Source: Shewanella oneidensis MR-1
Lineage (GTDB): Bacteria > Pseudomonadota > Gammaproteobacteria > Enterobacterales > Shewanellaceae
DNA length: 64,000 nucleotides
Direction: 5' to 3'
Assembly: GCF_000146165.2 (NCBI RefSeq)
Contig: NC_004347.2
Coordinates: forward strand, 4,821,029-4,885,028
Shown here: positions 18,115 through 26,738 of the stretch, piece after piece
How positions within the stretch are numbered: the first letter of the stretch is position 1
Layout of the letters: the number at the start of each line of letters is the position of its first letter
The notes under the pieces: generated by a model
Told to the model about the DNA's origin: nothing
What the model saw: only the letters and a program-made list of their open reading frames with translations
The model's database searches: none
Program-made: the position numbers and the translations under genes

Positions 18115-19947
18115 CTAGCCTTGTACCTTTGCAAGAACACGCCCCCAAGCCGATGCAATACGCCGCAGAAGCGCATTATGGATAGCTTTAGACAGATCCG
18201 ATTCTGTCCAAACTACCCAGTGCTCGATAACTCTGCTCTTATAGCCTGCGCCGCATCCCCACTCGGCAGCCATTGAATGCCAAATGGATACGAATGTCCT
18301 CACCTGTTCGATCCATTGTTCCTTCGCGATTTCACCCACGTTTACCGAGAAGGCGTCGAACTGAGTAACACACTTACTTTCCAGTGCATCAATCTGATTG
18401 GAAAACTCAGGGTACTTACTGCGCAAAAGTGCCAAACTATTCTTCAACTCGGCAATCTCTGTGCCACAGAATTTGACGGCGCTTGACCTTGCACGTTGAT
18501 TGATCGCCTCGTAGACGTTTAGATTGTACCAAGACCCCTTTCGATCAATGCTAGCTGCAAGAGTCCGATGATGCGTTGCGGAAAATACATTCTTAATGTA
18601 TTCACCAAAATGAGCCCAGTCAGGTGACCTTGCATCAGCTCTCGAGCGCCAATCTGACACTAGGGTATGGCTGTCACGCTCAAAGGCTTCAACCTTGCTA
18701 TCTTCCGCGCTCAGAAGTTCCTGTGAAGCGGCGAGAAGCGTTACGAGTTCATTCAATTTGCTGGTGATATAAGCTGAACGTCGCTCCTCCAGTACATCCC
18801 AAATTTCAGAGCTTGAATCGTTCTTGCTATCAAACGTAATGATATTAGGGCTTATTTTGTACTCGTGTGAAATTTTATTTACAACCTGCTCTTCCCTGAT
18901 GCTTCGACCAATACCTTTGCGATCATTGAGATCCGTAATATCGCAGTCAATGTCTGAGACCTTATCAGATTCGTTCTTGTCTAAGATCAGTAGAGTTACG
19001 TCTCGGGCAACTCGCCGACCTAAACCCAACTGAATTCCAAGTTCGTAAAACGATCTACAATCCGCGTCTGGTGCATCCACGAACGAGGAGCAAATTATTG
19101 GGAACACTCCCTCTGTATCCAAAGTTTTTCGGATATCCTCACGGTGAATGTATGAATCGATGCCACGAGTGTCGACAATACTCCAAACAATGTCGCCACG
19201 CATTAAAGGAAACGGGCCTCGAATAATGATCCGCGAGGGTATTGAAACAACCTTGTTCTTCCCGTCATTAATCCGAGCGAAATTGTCTCTGAGCCATACC
19301 TGCCAGCTCTTTGATTCCTCTAAATTTGGCCAAAACTCCGTTTCTGTTCTGCTCTCTAAGTCCAAGCAGGAAAACATTAGCTCGTTCACCTCTGCCACAG
19401 ACTGACAGCCCATTGAAAACTCTAATGCCTTGTCGCTTGAGCGCCACTTACCGTCTTCTTTCTTCTTTTCAATCGTCAGGCCGAGCATATTTCGTATGCA
19501 CCGAGTAAGTTCCTCGCTCAGAAGGTTGCCACCTTCGTCTTCATCAGCAACGTTCTTATTGGCTTTAGCCCATATGAAATCGGCAAAATTTCTTACAACT
19601 CGTTGAACTTCATCTTCCGGCAAAGGCTCAACTTTGATGGAGTACTTAGTAGCATATTCTACCGCCACTTCACATACTGTTGTTCGGCCAGCCCCGGTCT
19701 TCAGAACCTCAACAGGCTCATTGTTGGAGTCTTCATACTGGAGGTCGGAGACTTTACATATTGCGGATGTTTTTCCTGCGCCGATTTTTCCAATGAAGGC
19801 TGCACTAAAATGTTTTTGATCTATTGTGCTGAGTAGTTTAACTATCCCGCATTTGTTCTCGAATAGACGTGCAGCCACGTCCTGATTGAGCGGCGCTTTA
19901 AGGTAACGATCAATCTCGGCCAATAGCGGACCTGCTTGTTCTCTCAT
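18115..19947 (-). CDS. Dynamin-like/TRAFAC-type P-loop GTPase of unknown function
   Basis: A 610-residue protein. A short helical N-terminus precedes a P-loop 'FIGKIGAGKTSA' (residues about 51-62). A switch-I-like 'GAGRTTVCEV' sits at about 85-95, and a Walker B/G3 'WSIVDTRGIDSY' at about 258-269. A canonical NKxD is not obvious; 'LDKNESD' lies near the expected place. The C-terminal ~200 residues are predominantly helical. This resembles bacterial dynamin-like or septin-like GTPases in layout but I cannot name a subfamily. ATG 19945-19947 has a GGAG site 8 nt upstream. It is a single gene in a variable block with a toxin-antitoxin pair and a MITE-like element, a context seen for defence genes. 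A defence role is only a hypothesis. Confidence 0.75.
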   Translation of the reverse strand: MREQAGPLLAEIDRYLKAPLNQDVAARLFENKCGIVKLLSTIDQKHFSAAFIGKIGAGKTSAICKVSDLQYEDSNNEPVEVLKTGAGRTTVCEVAVEYATKYSIKVEPLPEDEVQRVVRNFADFIWAKANKNVADEDEGGNLLSEELTRCIRNMLGLTIEKKKEDGKWRSSDKALEFSMGCQSVAEVNELMFSCLDLESRTETEFWPNLEESKSWQVWLRDNFARINDGKNKVVSIPSRIIIRGPFPLMRGDIVWSIVDTRGIDSYIHREDIRKTLDTEGVFPIICSSFVDAPDADCRSFYELGIQLGLGRRVARDVTLLILDKNESDKVSDIDCDITDLNDRKGIGRSIREEQVVNKISHEYKISPNIITFDSKNDSSSEIWDVLEERRSAYITSKLNELVTLLAASQELLSAEDSKVEAFERDSHTLVSDWRSRADARSPDWAHFGEYIKNVFSATHHRTLAASIDRKGSWYNLNVYEAINQRARSSAVKFCGTEIAELKNSLALLRSKYPEFSNQIDALESKCVTQFDAFSVNVGEIAKEQWIEQVRTFVSIWHSMAAEWGCGAGYKSRVIEHWVVWTESDLSKAIHNALLRRIASAWGRVLAKVQG

Positions 19948-20152
19948 CTCTTATGCTCCAAACTGAACACTCTCAAAGGCTAGCAATTATATCGTACGCA
20001 TGTACATAACCTCACCCCAAACACTTGGCAAAATTATTCACAACTCACTGATTTAAAATTTGATTTCCACAATAGCAAAAATCATTCTGGGTAGAAAGAG
20101 CGCAAGCGCATGATTTCTGTTTGTTTTTTGGGTGTGCATTTTGAAATAAAAA
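19948..20152. other. Intergenic stretch without a gene
   Basis: AT-rich DNA upstream of the GTPase gene; together with the terminator that follows, the gap is about 320 bp. I see a probable promoter region for the GTPase but no further gene or repeat. Confidence 0.4.
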
Positions 20153-20176
20153 AGCAGCGTATCGATGGATACGCTG
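20153..20176 (-). terminator. Terminator of the GlyGly-CTERM gene
   Basis: GCAGCGTATC / GATACGCTGC forms a strong hairpin followed on the minus strand by TTTTTTATTTC. It lies about 90 bp after the stop of the minus-strand gene ending at 20269. Confidence 0.85.
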
Positions 20177-20268
20177 CCTTGTAAGGGTGAGACCGACTTC
20201 TTACTCTGTGTGTATTAGTCAGTATGGCCTTTGATAAACTCTGTCACATTGCACATCAAAATCAAATC

Positions 20269-21186
20269 TTACATAAACTCTTCACGTTTACGCAGTACCG
20301 CCCACAGTCCTAGGCCAAGCAAGGCGAAGAATGAAAATGCACCGCCTTCATCCACAATAATCACCTCGCCTGAGCTATCGCGGTCACGACTTTCTAGCGG
20401 CAAGGCATATAAGCCATCGGTATTATCGGCGCTAATGCTTGCCACAATACCGCTATAACCGACCTCATAGACATCAATTAACACATCGTAGTGATCAGTT
20501 TGATAGCCGGTGTAGAGGGTGGTCAGCACTTCGTAATCATCCTGCGTGGAGTCACCGTAGATGGTAAACACACCTGTGGTGTAATAATGCACCCAAGGTC
20601 CGCCGTTACGGCTGAGGTATAACTCGGCAAACAGGTCAGCGCGCTCATTAAGATATGAGCCAAACACATCCACATCGAAGGTCACGCTAAAGGTTCGATA
20701 AAACCCATCGTAATCAAAGTCTTCAAACAAACGGCTGCTGGCATCATAAATCGCAAAGCTGTGATAAATCGGAGCGCGATAGGGATCTTCCGTGGTCGCA
20801 CTTGAACTGGGGATCGGCTGACTCGTATGTTTGGCGATCACTTGTTCGCGGGTCATGGGAGTTGCGCCCATCAATTGCACGCGCGAAACATTCGCACCCT
20901 GTGCCGAAAAAGATGGCGTCAACGACTTAAGCGCAGCGGCGGTGGATTGCTTTACATTTTGAGCAGGGGCCGACTGTTGCAGCAGGCTTAAGGCTTGCTG
21001 CTCTTGCTTAGCCGCTTGCTCGGCATCGGTATTTTTCATCATGCCGATACTGGCGGCACTAAAGGGCTCCAAGTTTGACTCGTCGCTCGGCTGCGCGCTC
21101 ACCATTGTTGATGCCAGTAATGCGCCAGCCAATGCCATAGCCTTCACATAAGCCGTGGTTGCGATAGCTTGTTTCTGTGTGTTCAT
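20269..21186 (-). CDS. Choice-of-anchor-type GlyGly-CTERM surface protein
   Basis: I place the start at ATG 21184-21186 (MNTQKQAIATTAYV, 305 residues), with a GGGG-containing site upstream, rather than at the weak GTG at 21237. A signal peptide ends at 'ASTMVSAQ'. The middle (residues about 140-275) is a beta-rich domain ('YRTFSVTFDVDVFGSYLNER', 'DHYDVLIDVYEVGYSG') matching the choice-of-anchor H pattern. The C-terminus has GG, a short hydrophobic helix ('FSFFALLGLGLWAVL') and RKREE, the GlyGly-CTERM tripartite signal processed by rhombosortase and linked to type II secretion. A tandem box 58-75 bp upstream matches one before the DUF3300 gene, suggesting control by the neighbouring PhoP-like regulator. 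Confidence 0.82.
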   Translation of the reverse strand: MNTQKQAIATTAYVKAMALAGALLASTMVSAQPSDESNLEPFSAASIGMMKNTDAEQAAKQEQQALSLLQQSAPAQNVKQSTAAALKSLTPSFSAQGANVSRVQLMGATPMTREQVIAKHTSQPIPSSSATTEDPYRAPIYHSFAIYDASSRLFEDFDYDGFYRTFSVTFDVDVFGSYLNERADLFAELYLSRNGGPWVHYYTTGVFTIYGDSTQDDYEVLTTLYTGYQTDHYDVLIDVYEVGYSGIVASISADNTDGLYALPLESRDRDSSGEVIIVDEGGAFSFFALLGLGLWAVLRKREEFM

Positions 21187-21243
21187 CTTGAATACCCCAT
21201 TGGATAATCCGTTCAAATTGGTGACATTAAAGGGCACTCAAGG

Positions 21244-21261
21244 TGAACATAAGCTGAACAT
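21244..21261 (-). promoter_or_regulatory. TTCA-N7-TTCA tandem box upstream of the GlyGly-CTERM gene
   Basis: On the minus strand the site reads ATGTTCAGCTTATGTTCA, two TTCA half-sites 11 bp apart. A -10-like TTTAAT (21231-21226) follows 12 nt downstream. The same 15-mer core, TTCAGCTTATGTTCA, with the same 12-nt gap to a -10-like hexamer, precedes the DUF3300 gene at 23987. An OmpR/PhoP-family regulator is the natural candidate, and one is encoded between the two sites. Confidence 0.65.
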
Positions 21262-21292
21262 TTAACTGCGTCGTTCTTTAGTAAACAAGCCG

Positions 21293-21307
21293 TTCAGCCG
21301 CAATTCA
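21293..21307 (+). promoter_or_regulatory. Third, weaker TTCA-N7-TTCA box
   Basis: TTCAGCCGCAATTCA keeps both TTCA half-sites 11 bp apart and the GC after the first. It lies in the divergent region between the GlyGly-CTERM gene and the PepSY-PhoPQ-like operon, about 247 bp before the PepSY ATG. No good -10 is seen at 12 nt, so its function is uncertain. Confidence 0.35.
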
Positions 21308-21553
21308 TCTGCTGTGGTTAACACTACGAATATGTCAGATGAACACTGGATATGACTTGTGTGCGCGGCATCGGTTCAGGCGCAAGTTTGTAAATAGCGC
21401 TTGCCTGAATCACAGTGAATGTTAAAGGAATTGTGTTTACCAATTGGCTGATCTCTATGTGTTTGTTATGTTGATGAGGTATTCTTAGTCGACTCGATAA
21501 GCTATCCACCCCGCAACTTACTTAAGATCGCCGAACCTGTACGGGTAACAGAT

Positions 21554-21853
21554 ATGAAACTTGGTTTGACACTGATCCTCATCACCTGCTTATGCGCCTC
21601 TTTCGGCAGCATGGCGGGCAATGGTAAACACGATGATCGCAATCAATCGCGCGACCAAGGCGTGAACAATGAGCAACGCCTTGTGGTGAATAGTCCAGAT
21701 CAAGCCGTAGCCATGGCGCAGCGTCAATATCGAGGCAAAGTGCTCAGCGTGCAGTCGAGCGGCTCGGGCTATCGCGTCAAAATCCTCAATAATGATGGCC
21801 AAGTTTTTTCAGTTTCGGTGGATGCCGCCACAGGACGCGTGTCGAGGAATTAA
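21554..21853 (+). CDS. PepSY-domain periplasmic protein
   Basis: A 99-residue protein with an N-terminal signal peptide ('MKLGLTLILITCLCASFGSM', cleavage near MAG), a short charged linker, and one PepSY domain. The domain runs 'SPDQAVAMAQRQYRGKVLSV', then 'YRVKILNNDGQVFSVSVDA'. PepSY proteins near PhoPQ-like systems are common and may modulate a sensor or a protease in the periplasm. It ends one base before the response-regulator ATG, with the ribosome site GAGGAA inside its last codons, so it is the first gene of a three-gene operon. Confidence 0.88.
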   Translation: MKLGLTLILITCLCASFGSMAGNGKHDDRNQSRDQGVNNEQRLVVNSPDQAVAMAQRQYRGKVLSVQSSGSGYRVKILNNDGQVFSVSVDAATGRVSRN

Positions 21854-21854
21854 T

Positions 21855-22550
21855 ATGCGACTCTTACTCGTTGAAGACGATGTAGCACTACAAACCAACT
21901 TAAAGCAGCACTTGCTGGATGCCCATTACAGCATAGATGTCGCCAGCGACGGTGAAGAAGGCTTGTTTCAAGCCGTTGAATATAATTATGACGCCGCCAT
22001 TATCGATGTCGGTTTACCTAAACTCGACGGCATTAGCCTTATCCGCCGCATTCGCCAAAAAGAGCGCGCTTTTCCGATCCTAATCTTAACTGCGCGCGAC
22101 AGCTGGCAAGATAAAGTCGAGGGCCTCGATGCCGGTGCCGATGATTATCTCACTAAACCGTTTCATCCTGAGGAATTGGTTGCCCGCCTTAAAGCGCTGA
22201 TCCGACGCTCGGCAGGTAAGGCAAGTCCAATTATCACTAACGGACCATTTAGCTTAAATACCAGTAGCTTAGAAGTGCGTAAAGAGGGCGAACTCGTTAC
22301 CCTCAGCGGCTCTGAATACAAGCTGTTTGAAATTTTTATGCTGCATCAGGGTGAAGTGAAATCCAAAACCGCGCTCACCGAACATATTTATGATCAGGAT
22401 TTTGACCTCGACTCTAACGTTATCGAAGTCTTTATCCGCCGTTTACGTAAAAAACTCGACCCCGATAACCAATACAATCTAATCGAAACCCTGCGCGGCC
22501 AAGGCTATCGCTTAAGGGTTATTACGCCAGAGCAAGGTGTTGATGAGTAA
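21855..22550 (+). CDS. PhoP/QseB-like response regulator
   Basis: A 231-residue regulator. I choose ATG 21855 (MRLLLVEDDVALQ) because the receiver domain begins there and GAGGAA precedes it. Phospho-acceptor Asp51 is in 'AIIDVGLPKLDG', and the conserved Lys is in 'LTKPFHPEEL'. The winged-helix domain contains 'DSNVIEVFIRRLRKKLDPDN'. The stop overlaps the kinase ATG (ATGAGTAA). With a PepSY gene upstream and a PhoQ-type kinase downstream this resembles PhoP-PhoQ, but the ligand (Mg2+, peptides, other) is not shown. Two tandem boxes at 21244 and 23987 are candidate binding sites. Confidence 0.92.
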   Translation: MRLLLVEDDVALQTNLKQHLLDAHYSIDVASDGEEGLFQAVEYNYDAAIIDVGLPKLDGISLIRRIRQKERAFPILILTARDSWQDKVEGLDAGADDYLTKPFHPEELVARLKALIRRSAGKASPIITNGPFSLNTSSLEVRKEGELVTLSGSEYKLFEIFMLHQGEVKSKTALTEHIYDQDFDLDSNVIEVFIRRLRKKLDPDNQYNLIETLRGQGYRLRVITPEQGVDE

Positions 22551-23907
22551 GCGCGCGCTTGCCTGGCAGTTATTAAACTCCCTCAAAACTCGGCTCGTCC
22601 TTAGCGCGCTGCTGTTTATCTTAGTGCTATTGCCGCTGATTGGCGTCGCCCTCAATGACGCCTTTGCCGAGCAGGTAAAAAGTGCCGCTAAAAATGAGCT
22701 GAGTGCCTATGTGTATTCGATATTAGCGGTCACTGAGGTTGAAAATAAACGGATTTTTATCCCTGAATTAGTACTCGAGAACCGCTTTAACCTTATTCAA
22801 TCAGGGCTTTATGCCATCGCGACCACAGAGAATGCCGAGCATAAACAGAGCATCGTCTGGCATTCGCAGTCGTTTATGGGCATCACGCCACCAGCACAGT
22901 TCACCATTCCGCCAACCGGCAAAAATGCCTTTGAGCAAATCGACCTCGCGGGCGCGCCACACCTTATCTATAGCTTTAGCGTGAGCTTTGCCAGCCTGAA
23001 TGAAAATGTGCCAGTGACTATCCATATCATTAAGGATGAACAGGAGTTTCAGCAACAGATAGCCCAATTTAATCAACAACTTTGGACTTGGCTGCTGATA
23101 TTAATCCTAGTGATGATGGTGTTTCAGTTGAGTTGGTTGATTTGGACCATTAGGCCGCTGGCGCGCTTTACCCAAGAACTGCACGATGTGGAACAAGGTA
23201 AATCAACCCAACTGAGCAGCCAGTACCCAAGCGAGTTACAGGCGGTCGCGCGGCAATTGAATATCCTACTCAATACCGAGCAAACCCAGCGTAAGCGCTA
23301 TCGCAATGCCCTTGCGGATTTAGCCCATAGCCTAAAAACGCCACTGGCGGTGATTAAAAGTCAGGTGGATTTAAGTGAGGCCTCGAGTGAGCAAGTGTCG
23401 AACATCAGCCGCATTATCAGCCACCAACTCAAACGCGCCCAAACTGCGGCGGCCGCCTCCTGGCATTTAGGCATTAAGGTGGATGAGGTGGCCAATAAAC
23501 TGCTACGCACCTTAGCCAAGATTTATCGAGAACCGCAAATTAACCTCAGTGGCGAAATCGCTGATCTGGCGGTCTTTAAAGGTGATGAAGCTGATCTCAC
23601 TGAGATTTTAGGTAACTTGCTCGACAATGCCTGCAAAGCCGCCAAATCAACGGTCAAATTAACCGTCACTGGCGATGCTTATCAATTGCAACTTTGTATT
23701 GAGGACGATGGCCCGGGGATCAGCGATGCCCTGCAAACGCAAATCTTTGAGCGCGGGATCCGCGCCGACTCTTATCACCAAGGTAACGGCATAGGCCTCG
23801 CGATTGTCCGCGATTTAGTGGATAGCTATAACGGCCGAATTTCCGTATCGCGCTCAGAAAGCTTAGGTGGCGCCAAATTTACCGTTAGTTTCACTCATTC
23901 AGTTTAA
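22543..23907 (+). CDS. PhoQ-like sensor histidine kinase
   Basis: Starting at ATG 22543, which overlaps the regulator stop, the protein has 454 residues. TM1 is at about residues 15-38 and TM2 at about 180-205 ('TWLLILILVMMVFQLSWLI'), with a periplasmic sensor of about 140 residues between. A HAMP-like linker follows. The H box 'DLAHSLKTPLAVIKSQV' has His262; this S-L-K-T-P form is characteristic of PhoQ-type kinases. The ATPase has 'LGNLLDNACKAAKS', 'IEDDGPGIS' and 'GNGIGLAIVRD'. It likely acts on the regulator encoded just upstream. Confidence 0.9.
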   Translation: MSKRALAWQLLNSLKTRLVLSALLFILVLLPLIGVALNDAFAEQVKSAAKNELSAYVYSILAVTEVENKRIFIPELVLENRFNLIQSGLYAIATTENAEHKQSIVWHSQSFMGITPPAQFTIPPTGKNAFEQIDLAGAPHLIYSFSVSFASLNENVPVTIHIIKDEQEFQQQIAQFNQQLWTWLLILILVMMVFQLSWLIWTIRPLARFTQELHDVEQGKSTQLSSQYPSELQAVARQLNILLNTEQTQRKRYRNALADLAHSLKTPLAVIKSQVDLSEASSEQVSNISRIISHQLKRAQTAAAASWHLGIKVDEVANKLLRTLAKIYREPQINLSGEIADLAVFKGDEADLTEILGNLLDNACKAAKSTVKLTVTGDAYQLQLCIEDDGPGISDALQTQIFERGIRADSYHQGNGIGLAIVRDLVDSYNGRISVSRSESLGGAKFTVSFTHSV

Positions 23908-23986
23908 TCTTTTATTTTCAATACTATATATCGTTTTTTTGGTAAGAAAATAAATCTACAACGCGCTTTTTGCCGCACAACATACT

Positions 23987-24001
23987 TTCAGCTTATGTTC
24001 A
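23987..24001 (+). promoter_or_regulatory. TTCA-N7-TTCA tandem box and promoter of the DUF3300 gene
   Basis: TTCAGCTTATGTTCA is identical to the core of the box before the GlyGly-CTERM gene. A -10-like TATGAT (24014-24019) follows 12 nt downstream, and the ATG at 24058 lies 57 bp away. The same box, spacing and orientation at two genes flanking a PhoPQ-like operon suggest a shared activator. Confidence 0.65.
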
Positions 24002-24057
24002 TATTCAAGCGCCTATGATGCCAATAACATCCGCAAATAGGATTATTGGAGCGAACC

Positions 24058-25518
24058 ATGAACAGATTACATCGATGGAACTGGTTAGTGTTATCGGCGG
24101 CATTAGTTACTCTGCCTTTCACTACGCCAACCCAAGCCGCAGGCGTATCAGTCAGCCAAGGTTCAAGTGCTTCACTGAGTCAGGCCGAACTCGAACAAAT
24201 GCTCGCGCCCATTGCCCTCTATCCCGATAGTTTGTTGAGCCATATTTTGATCGCCTCAACCTACCCCCTCGAATTGGTACAAGCACAGCGTTGGCTAGAG
24301 GATCATCCTAAGTTATCGGTCGAACAAGTGATGTCGCGCACCGAAGATAAGGGCTGGGACCCAAGTGTTAAGGCACTGATGGCTTTCCCCAATGTATTGC
24401 AAAAAATGAGTGAAGATTTGGATTGGACCCAAAGACTTGGCGAAGCCTTCTTGGCAAATGAGGGCCAAGTGATGGACGGCATTCAATCGCTCAGACAACA
24501 GGCGGACAAAGCCAACAGCTTGGCCAATATGGATAATATGGCGGTGACCCGTGCCAACAACCAGATCATCATCGAACCAGTACGCCGCGAAGTTGTATAT
24601 GTGCCCTATTATGATCCCCGCGTAGTTTACGGCACTTGGCGCTGGGGCGTGGCCTATCCGCCCGTTTATTGGCAGTTTGGCGGTTATGTTGGCAACCCTT
24701 ATCGCCCAAGTCACAGTTACTTCTACTGGTCACCCGGGATCCACATTTCCTTTAACTACTTCTTTAGCTCTTTCCATTGGCATCGTCATAAAGTGGTGGT
24801 GATAGATCACCATCACTCACACCATTATCGCCCACGGGAAAGGTACTCGGTCAGCCATGGCGCTCAACCTTGGAAGCATAAACCCGAGCACAGACGGGGC
24901 GTGGCTTACCATCATCCGGTAGTAAAAGAGCGCTATTACAGTGACAGTAAATACCGTGGTCGTGACTCTCACTCCAGCGGTAGTGGACAGCATTTTACCA
25001 GCCAATATGCAAAATCACGGGAACATCAAGATACGCGTGATAACCGAGACAACCAGCGTGATGACAAGCGCCATGATAAAGACAGAGGCAACCAGTATAG
25101 CCGCGAACGGACACCTAACTTGCAACATACGCAGGCCGAGTTAAAAGAGCGTCGAGCGACGCCAATGGACTCATCTCAAACTCACAGAGAGAATTACCAG
25201 AGAGAACATCGCCAAAAAGAGCGTAACGACAATGGCCGCCATGATAATCAAGTGAGACAAAATCAGGCGAAGACGATGAGGGAGCAGACTAATGACACCT
25301 GGCAGCGGCAGTATCAACAGCGAGAGTATCAAAGTAGCGATCAACAACCTCGCCATGTTGAAACCCGAGCTCAGCCACAGCGACACGAAGCTCGCCCCGA
25401 GGTAAGACGCCCCGAACCGCAACGTATCGAGCAGCCCCGTCAAGCACAGCCAAGGCAGCGGGAAGAAGTGCGAACAAGACCGAGCGAATCGCGCCAACAC
25501 ACGCAGTGTGGAGCATAA
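24058..25518 (+). CDS. DUF3300 secreted protein, C-terminus possibly frameshifted
   Basis: I place the start at ATG 24058 with GGAG six bases upstream (486 residues to the current stop). A signal peptide ends near 'PTQAAG'. The DUF3300 domain spans about residues 40-200: 'LEQMLAPIALYPDSLLSHIL', 'DKGWDPSVKALMAFPNVLQ', 'VVYVPYYDPRVVYG'. The rest (about 235-486) is extremely rich in His, Arg, Gln and Glu and probably disordered. The frame ends ...HTQCGA, but the +1 frame continues from the same point with the same composition to a stop at 25562-25564 (VEHNQGRSTQNQERRQRE). One extra base near 25506-25508 would explain this. Expression is probably controlled by the box at 23987. Confidence 0.85.
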   Translation: MNRLHRWNWLVLSAALVTLPFTTPTQAAGVSVSQGSSASLSQAELEQMLAPIALYPDSLLSHILIASTYPLELVQAQRWLEDHPKLSVEQVMSRTEDKGWDPSVKALMAFPNVLQKMSEDLDWTQRLGEAFLANEGQVMDGIQSLRQQADKANSLANMDNMAVTRANNQIIIEPVRREVVYVPYYDPRVVYGTWRWGVAYPPVYWQFGGYVGNPYRPSHSYFYWSPGIHISFNYFFSSFHWHRHKVVVIDHHHSHHYRPRERYSVSHGAQPWKHKPEHRRGVAYHHPVVKERYYSDSKYRGRDSHSSGSGQHFTSQYAKSREHQDTRDNRDNQRDDKRHDKDRGNQYSRERTPNLQHTQAELKERRATPMDSSQTHRENYQREHRQKERNDNGRHDNQVRQNQAKTMREQTNDTWQRQYQQREYQSSDQQPRHVETRAQPQRHEARPEVRRPEPQRIEQPRQAQPRQREEVRTRPSESRQHTQCGA

Positions 25519-25924
25519 TCAAGGCCGCTCGACTCAGAACCAAGAACGTCGCCAACGGGAATAATTAACTTCAACTCAGGTTAGCAATGGATAAACGCCA
25601 TCAATACAGCAAAAAATTCAACTAATGCCCCTCAAACTTGCGCGTTGTACCAATGATAGGGCGAATTGATGCGTTAATAGCGAGTTTATTACAAGTCAAT
25701 TCAACACTATGAGCGGTGCAACGATCTGTTTGATATGCATTTATAATCCAAAGTTAAGGTTAATTAAGCACGGCTTCCCGTTTAGTCCCACAAACCACTA
25801 CCTTTCTGAGTATGTTATTGCGTTGGTGAGGACCAACCGACTTCCTACGCGTTTTTAAACCGTCTTTCGATTAAGATCCTAGACTCATCTCATATTCCAA
25901 AATAAACTAAATCAACATATTTTA
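25519..25924. other. Intergenic stretch without a clear gene
   Basis: Apart from the likely lost C-terminal codons of the DUF3300 gene (to 25564), this roughly 400-bp AT-rich stretch shows no ribosome-site-supported frame. It leads into the promoter region of the sulfate-uptake gene group. Confidence 0.4.
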
Positions 25925-25942
25925 ATAACCAAAATTAGTTAT
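25925..25942. promoter_or_regulatory. ATAAC-N8-GTTAT palindrome upstream of the sulfate gene group
   Basis: The inverted repeat ATAACCAAAATTAGTTAT lies 80 bp before the hydrolase ATG that heads the sulfate-uptake genes. Dyads of this kind bind LysR-type regulators, and CysB is the expected regulator of such operons. Assignment to CysB is inference. Confidence 0.3.
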
Positions 25943-26022
25943 ATAGTCATAGAGAAGCCTAAAATGTGGCTTTATCGTTTTATGAGTTGAGGTTGTATCG
26001 ACACACACTCGGAGGAAACAAT

Positions 26023-26655
26023 ATGACTACGTTATTAATAGTGCCAGGATTTGGTGGCAGCGGCCCCTTACATTGGCAAAGTTGGATTGCTCAAAAGTAC
26101 ACATCATCTTTATGGGTCAATGACTTACCCTTACTAGAGCCGAAAATCCATATTTGGGCCGATGCAATATCCCGTGCAATGGATAACATCGAGGGGAAAA
26201 TCCTCATTTTAGCCCACAGTTTTGGCTGCTTAGCCTCAAGTCTGGCAATTGCTCGTCATCCACAACGAGTAGTCGCGGCGATTTTAGTTGCACCTGCATC
26301 ACCAGAAAGCTTTTCAGAAAATGGTCATATTCTACCCGAACACGATGACACGCCGACGATCCGGAATTTATTACCGAAACAAACACTTGGAATCTGTGGT
26401 CTAGTGATTGCCAGTGAAAATGATCCTTGGATGCCTTTCAATCAAGCAGCTTCATTGGCCAAATCCTTTGGTTTACCCACCATTAATCTGGGCTTAAGTG
26501 GCCATATCAATGTGGATTCAGGGCATGGGCAATGGCCACTGATTGATGTTCTGGTAGGTAATTTTTTGTTTCAAAATGAAAATGTGCCGCCAATACCATC
26601 CATAAAAACGGCTCAAGACAAAACCACCCCACACTTATTTCCAAATGGAATATAA
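26023..26655 (+). CDS. RBBP9/YdeN-family serine hydrolase
   Basis: A 210-residue alpha/beta hydrolase. ATG 26023 is preceded by a textbook GGAGG site (GGAGGAAACAAT), so the longer frame from 25966 is rejected. 'IVPGFGGSGPLHWQSW' is the family's N-terminal signature. The nucleophile is the Ser in 'LAHSFGCLAS', an Asp lies in 'SENDPWM', and the catalytic His is in 'LSGHINVDSGHGQWP'. Substrates of this family are poorly known. It leads a same-strand run with a DUF2292 gene and sbp-cysTWA, suggesting a link with sulfur starvation. The C-terminal ~35 residues after the catalytic core are Pro/Thr-rich. Confidence 0.88.
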   Translation: MTTLLIVPGFGGSGPLHWQSWIAQKYTSSLWVNDLPLLEPKIHIWADAISRAMDNIEGKILILAHSFGCLASSLAIARHPQRVVAAILVAPASPESFSENGHILPEHDDTPTIRNLLPKQTLGICGLVIASENDPWMPFNQAASLAKSFGLPTINLGLSGHINVDSGHGQWPLIDVLVGNFLFQNENVPPIPSIKTAQDKTTPHLFPNGI

Positions 26656-26738
26656 AATCGCAAAATATACCTTTTTAGTTATCATGGTTACCCTATAATC
26701 AGCATTATGGTGTCAAAAACCACAAAATGAGGACATCT

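Noticed and set aside
17936..18148. 70-codon frame across the gap next to the GTPase gene
   Set aside because: Its sequence is explained by the repeated AAAAAATCGACGT/GGATGGGT units; no ribosome site.
20269..21237. GTG start at 21237 for the GlyGly-CTERM gene
   Set aside because: It would put residues before the signal peptide and has no ribosome site; ATG 21186 fits better.
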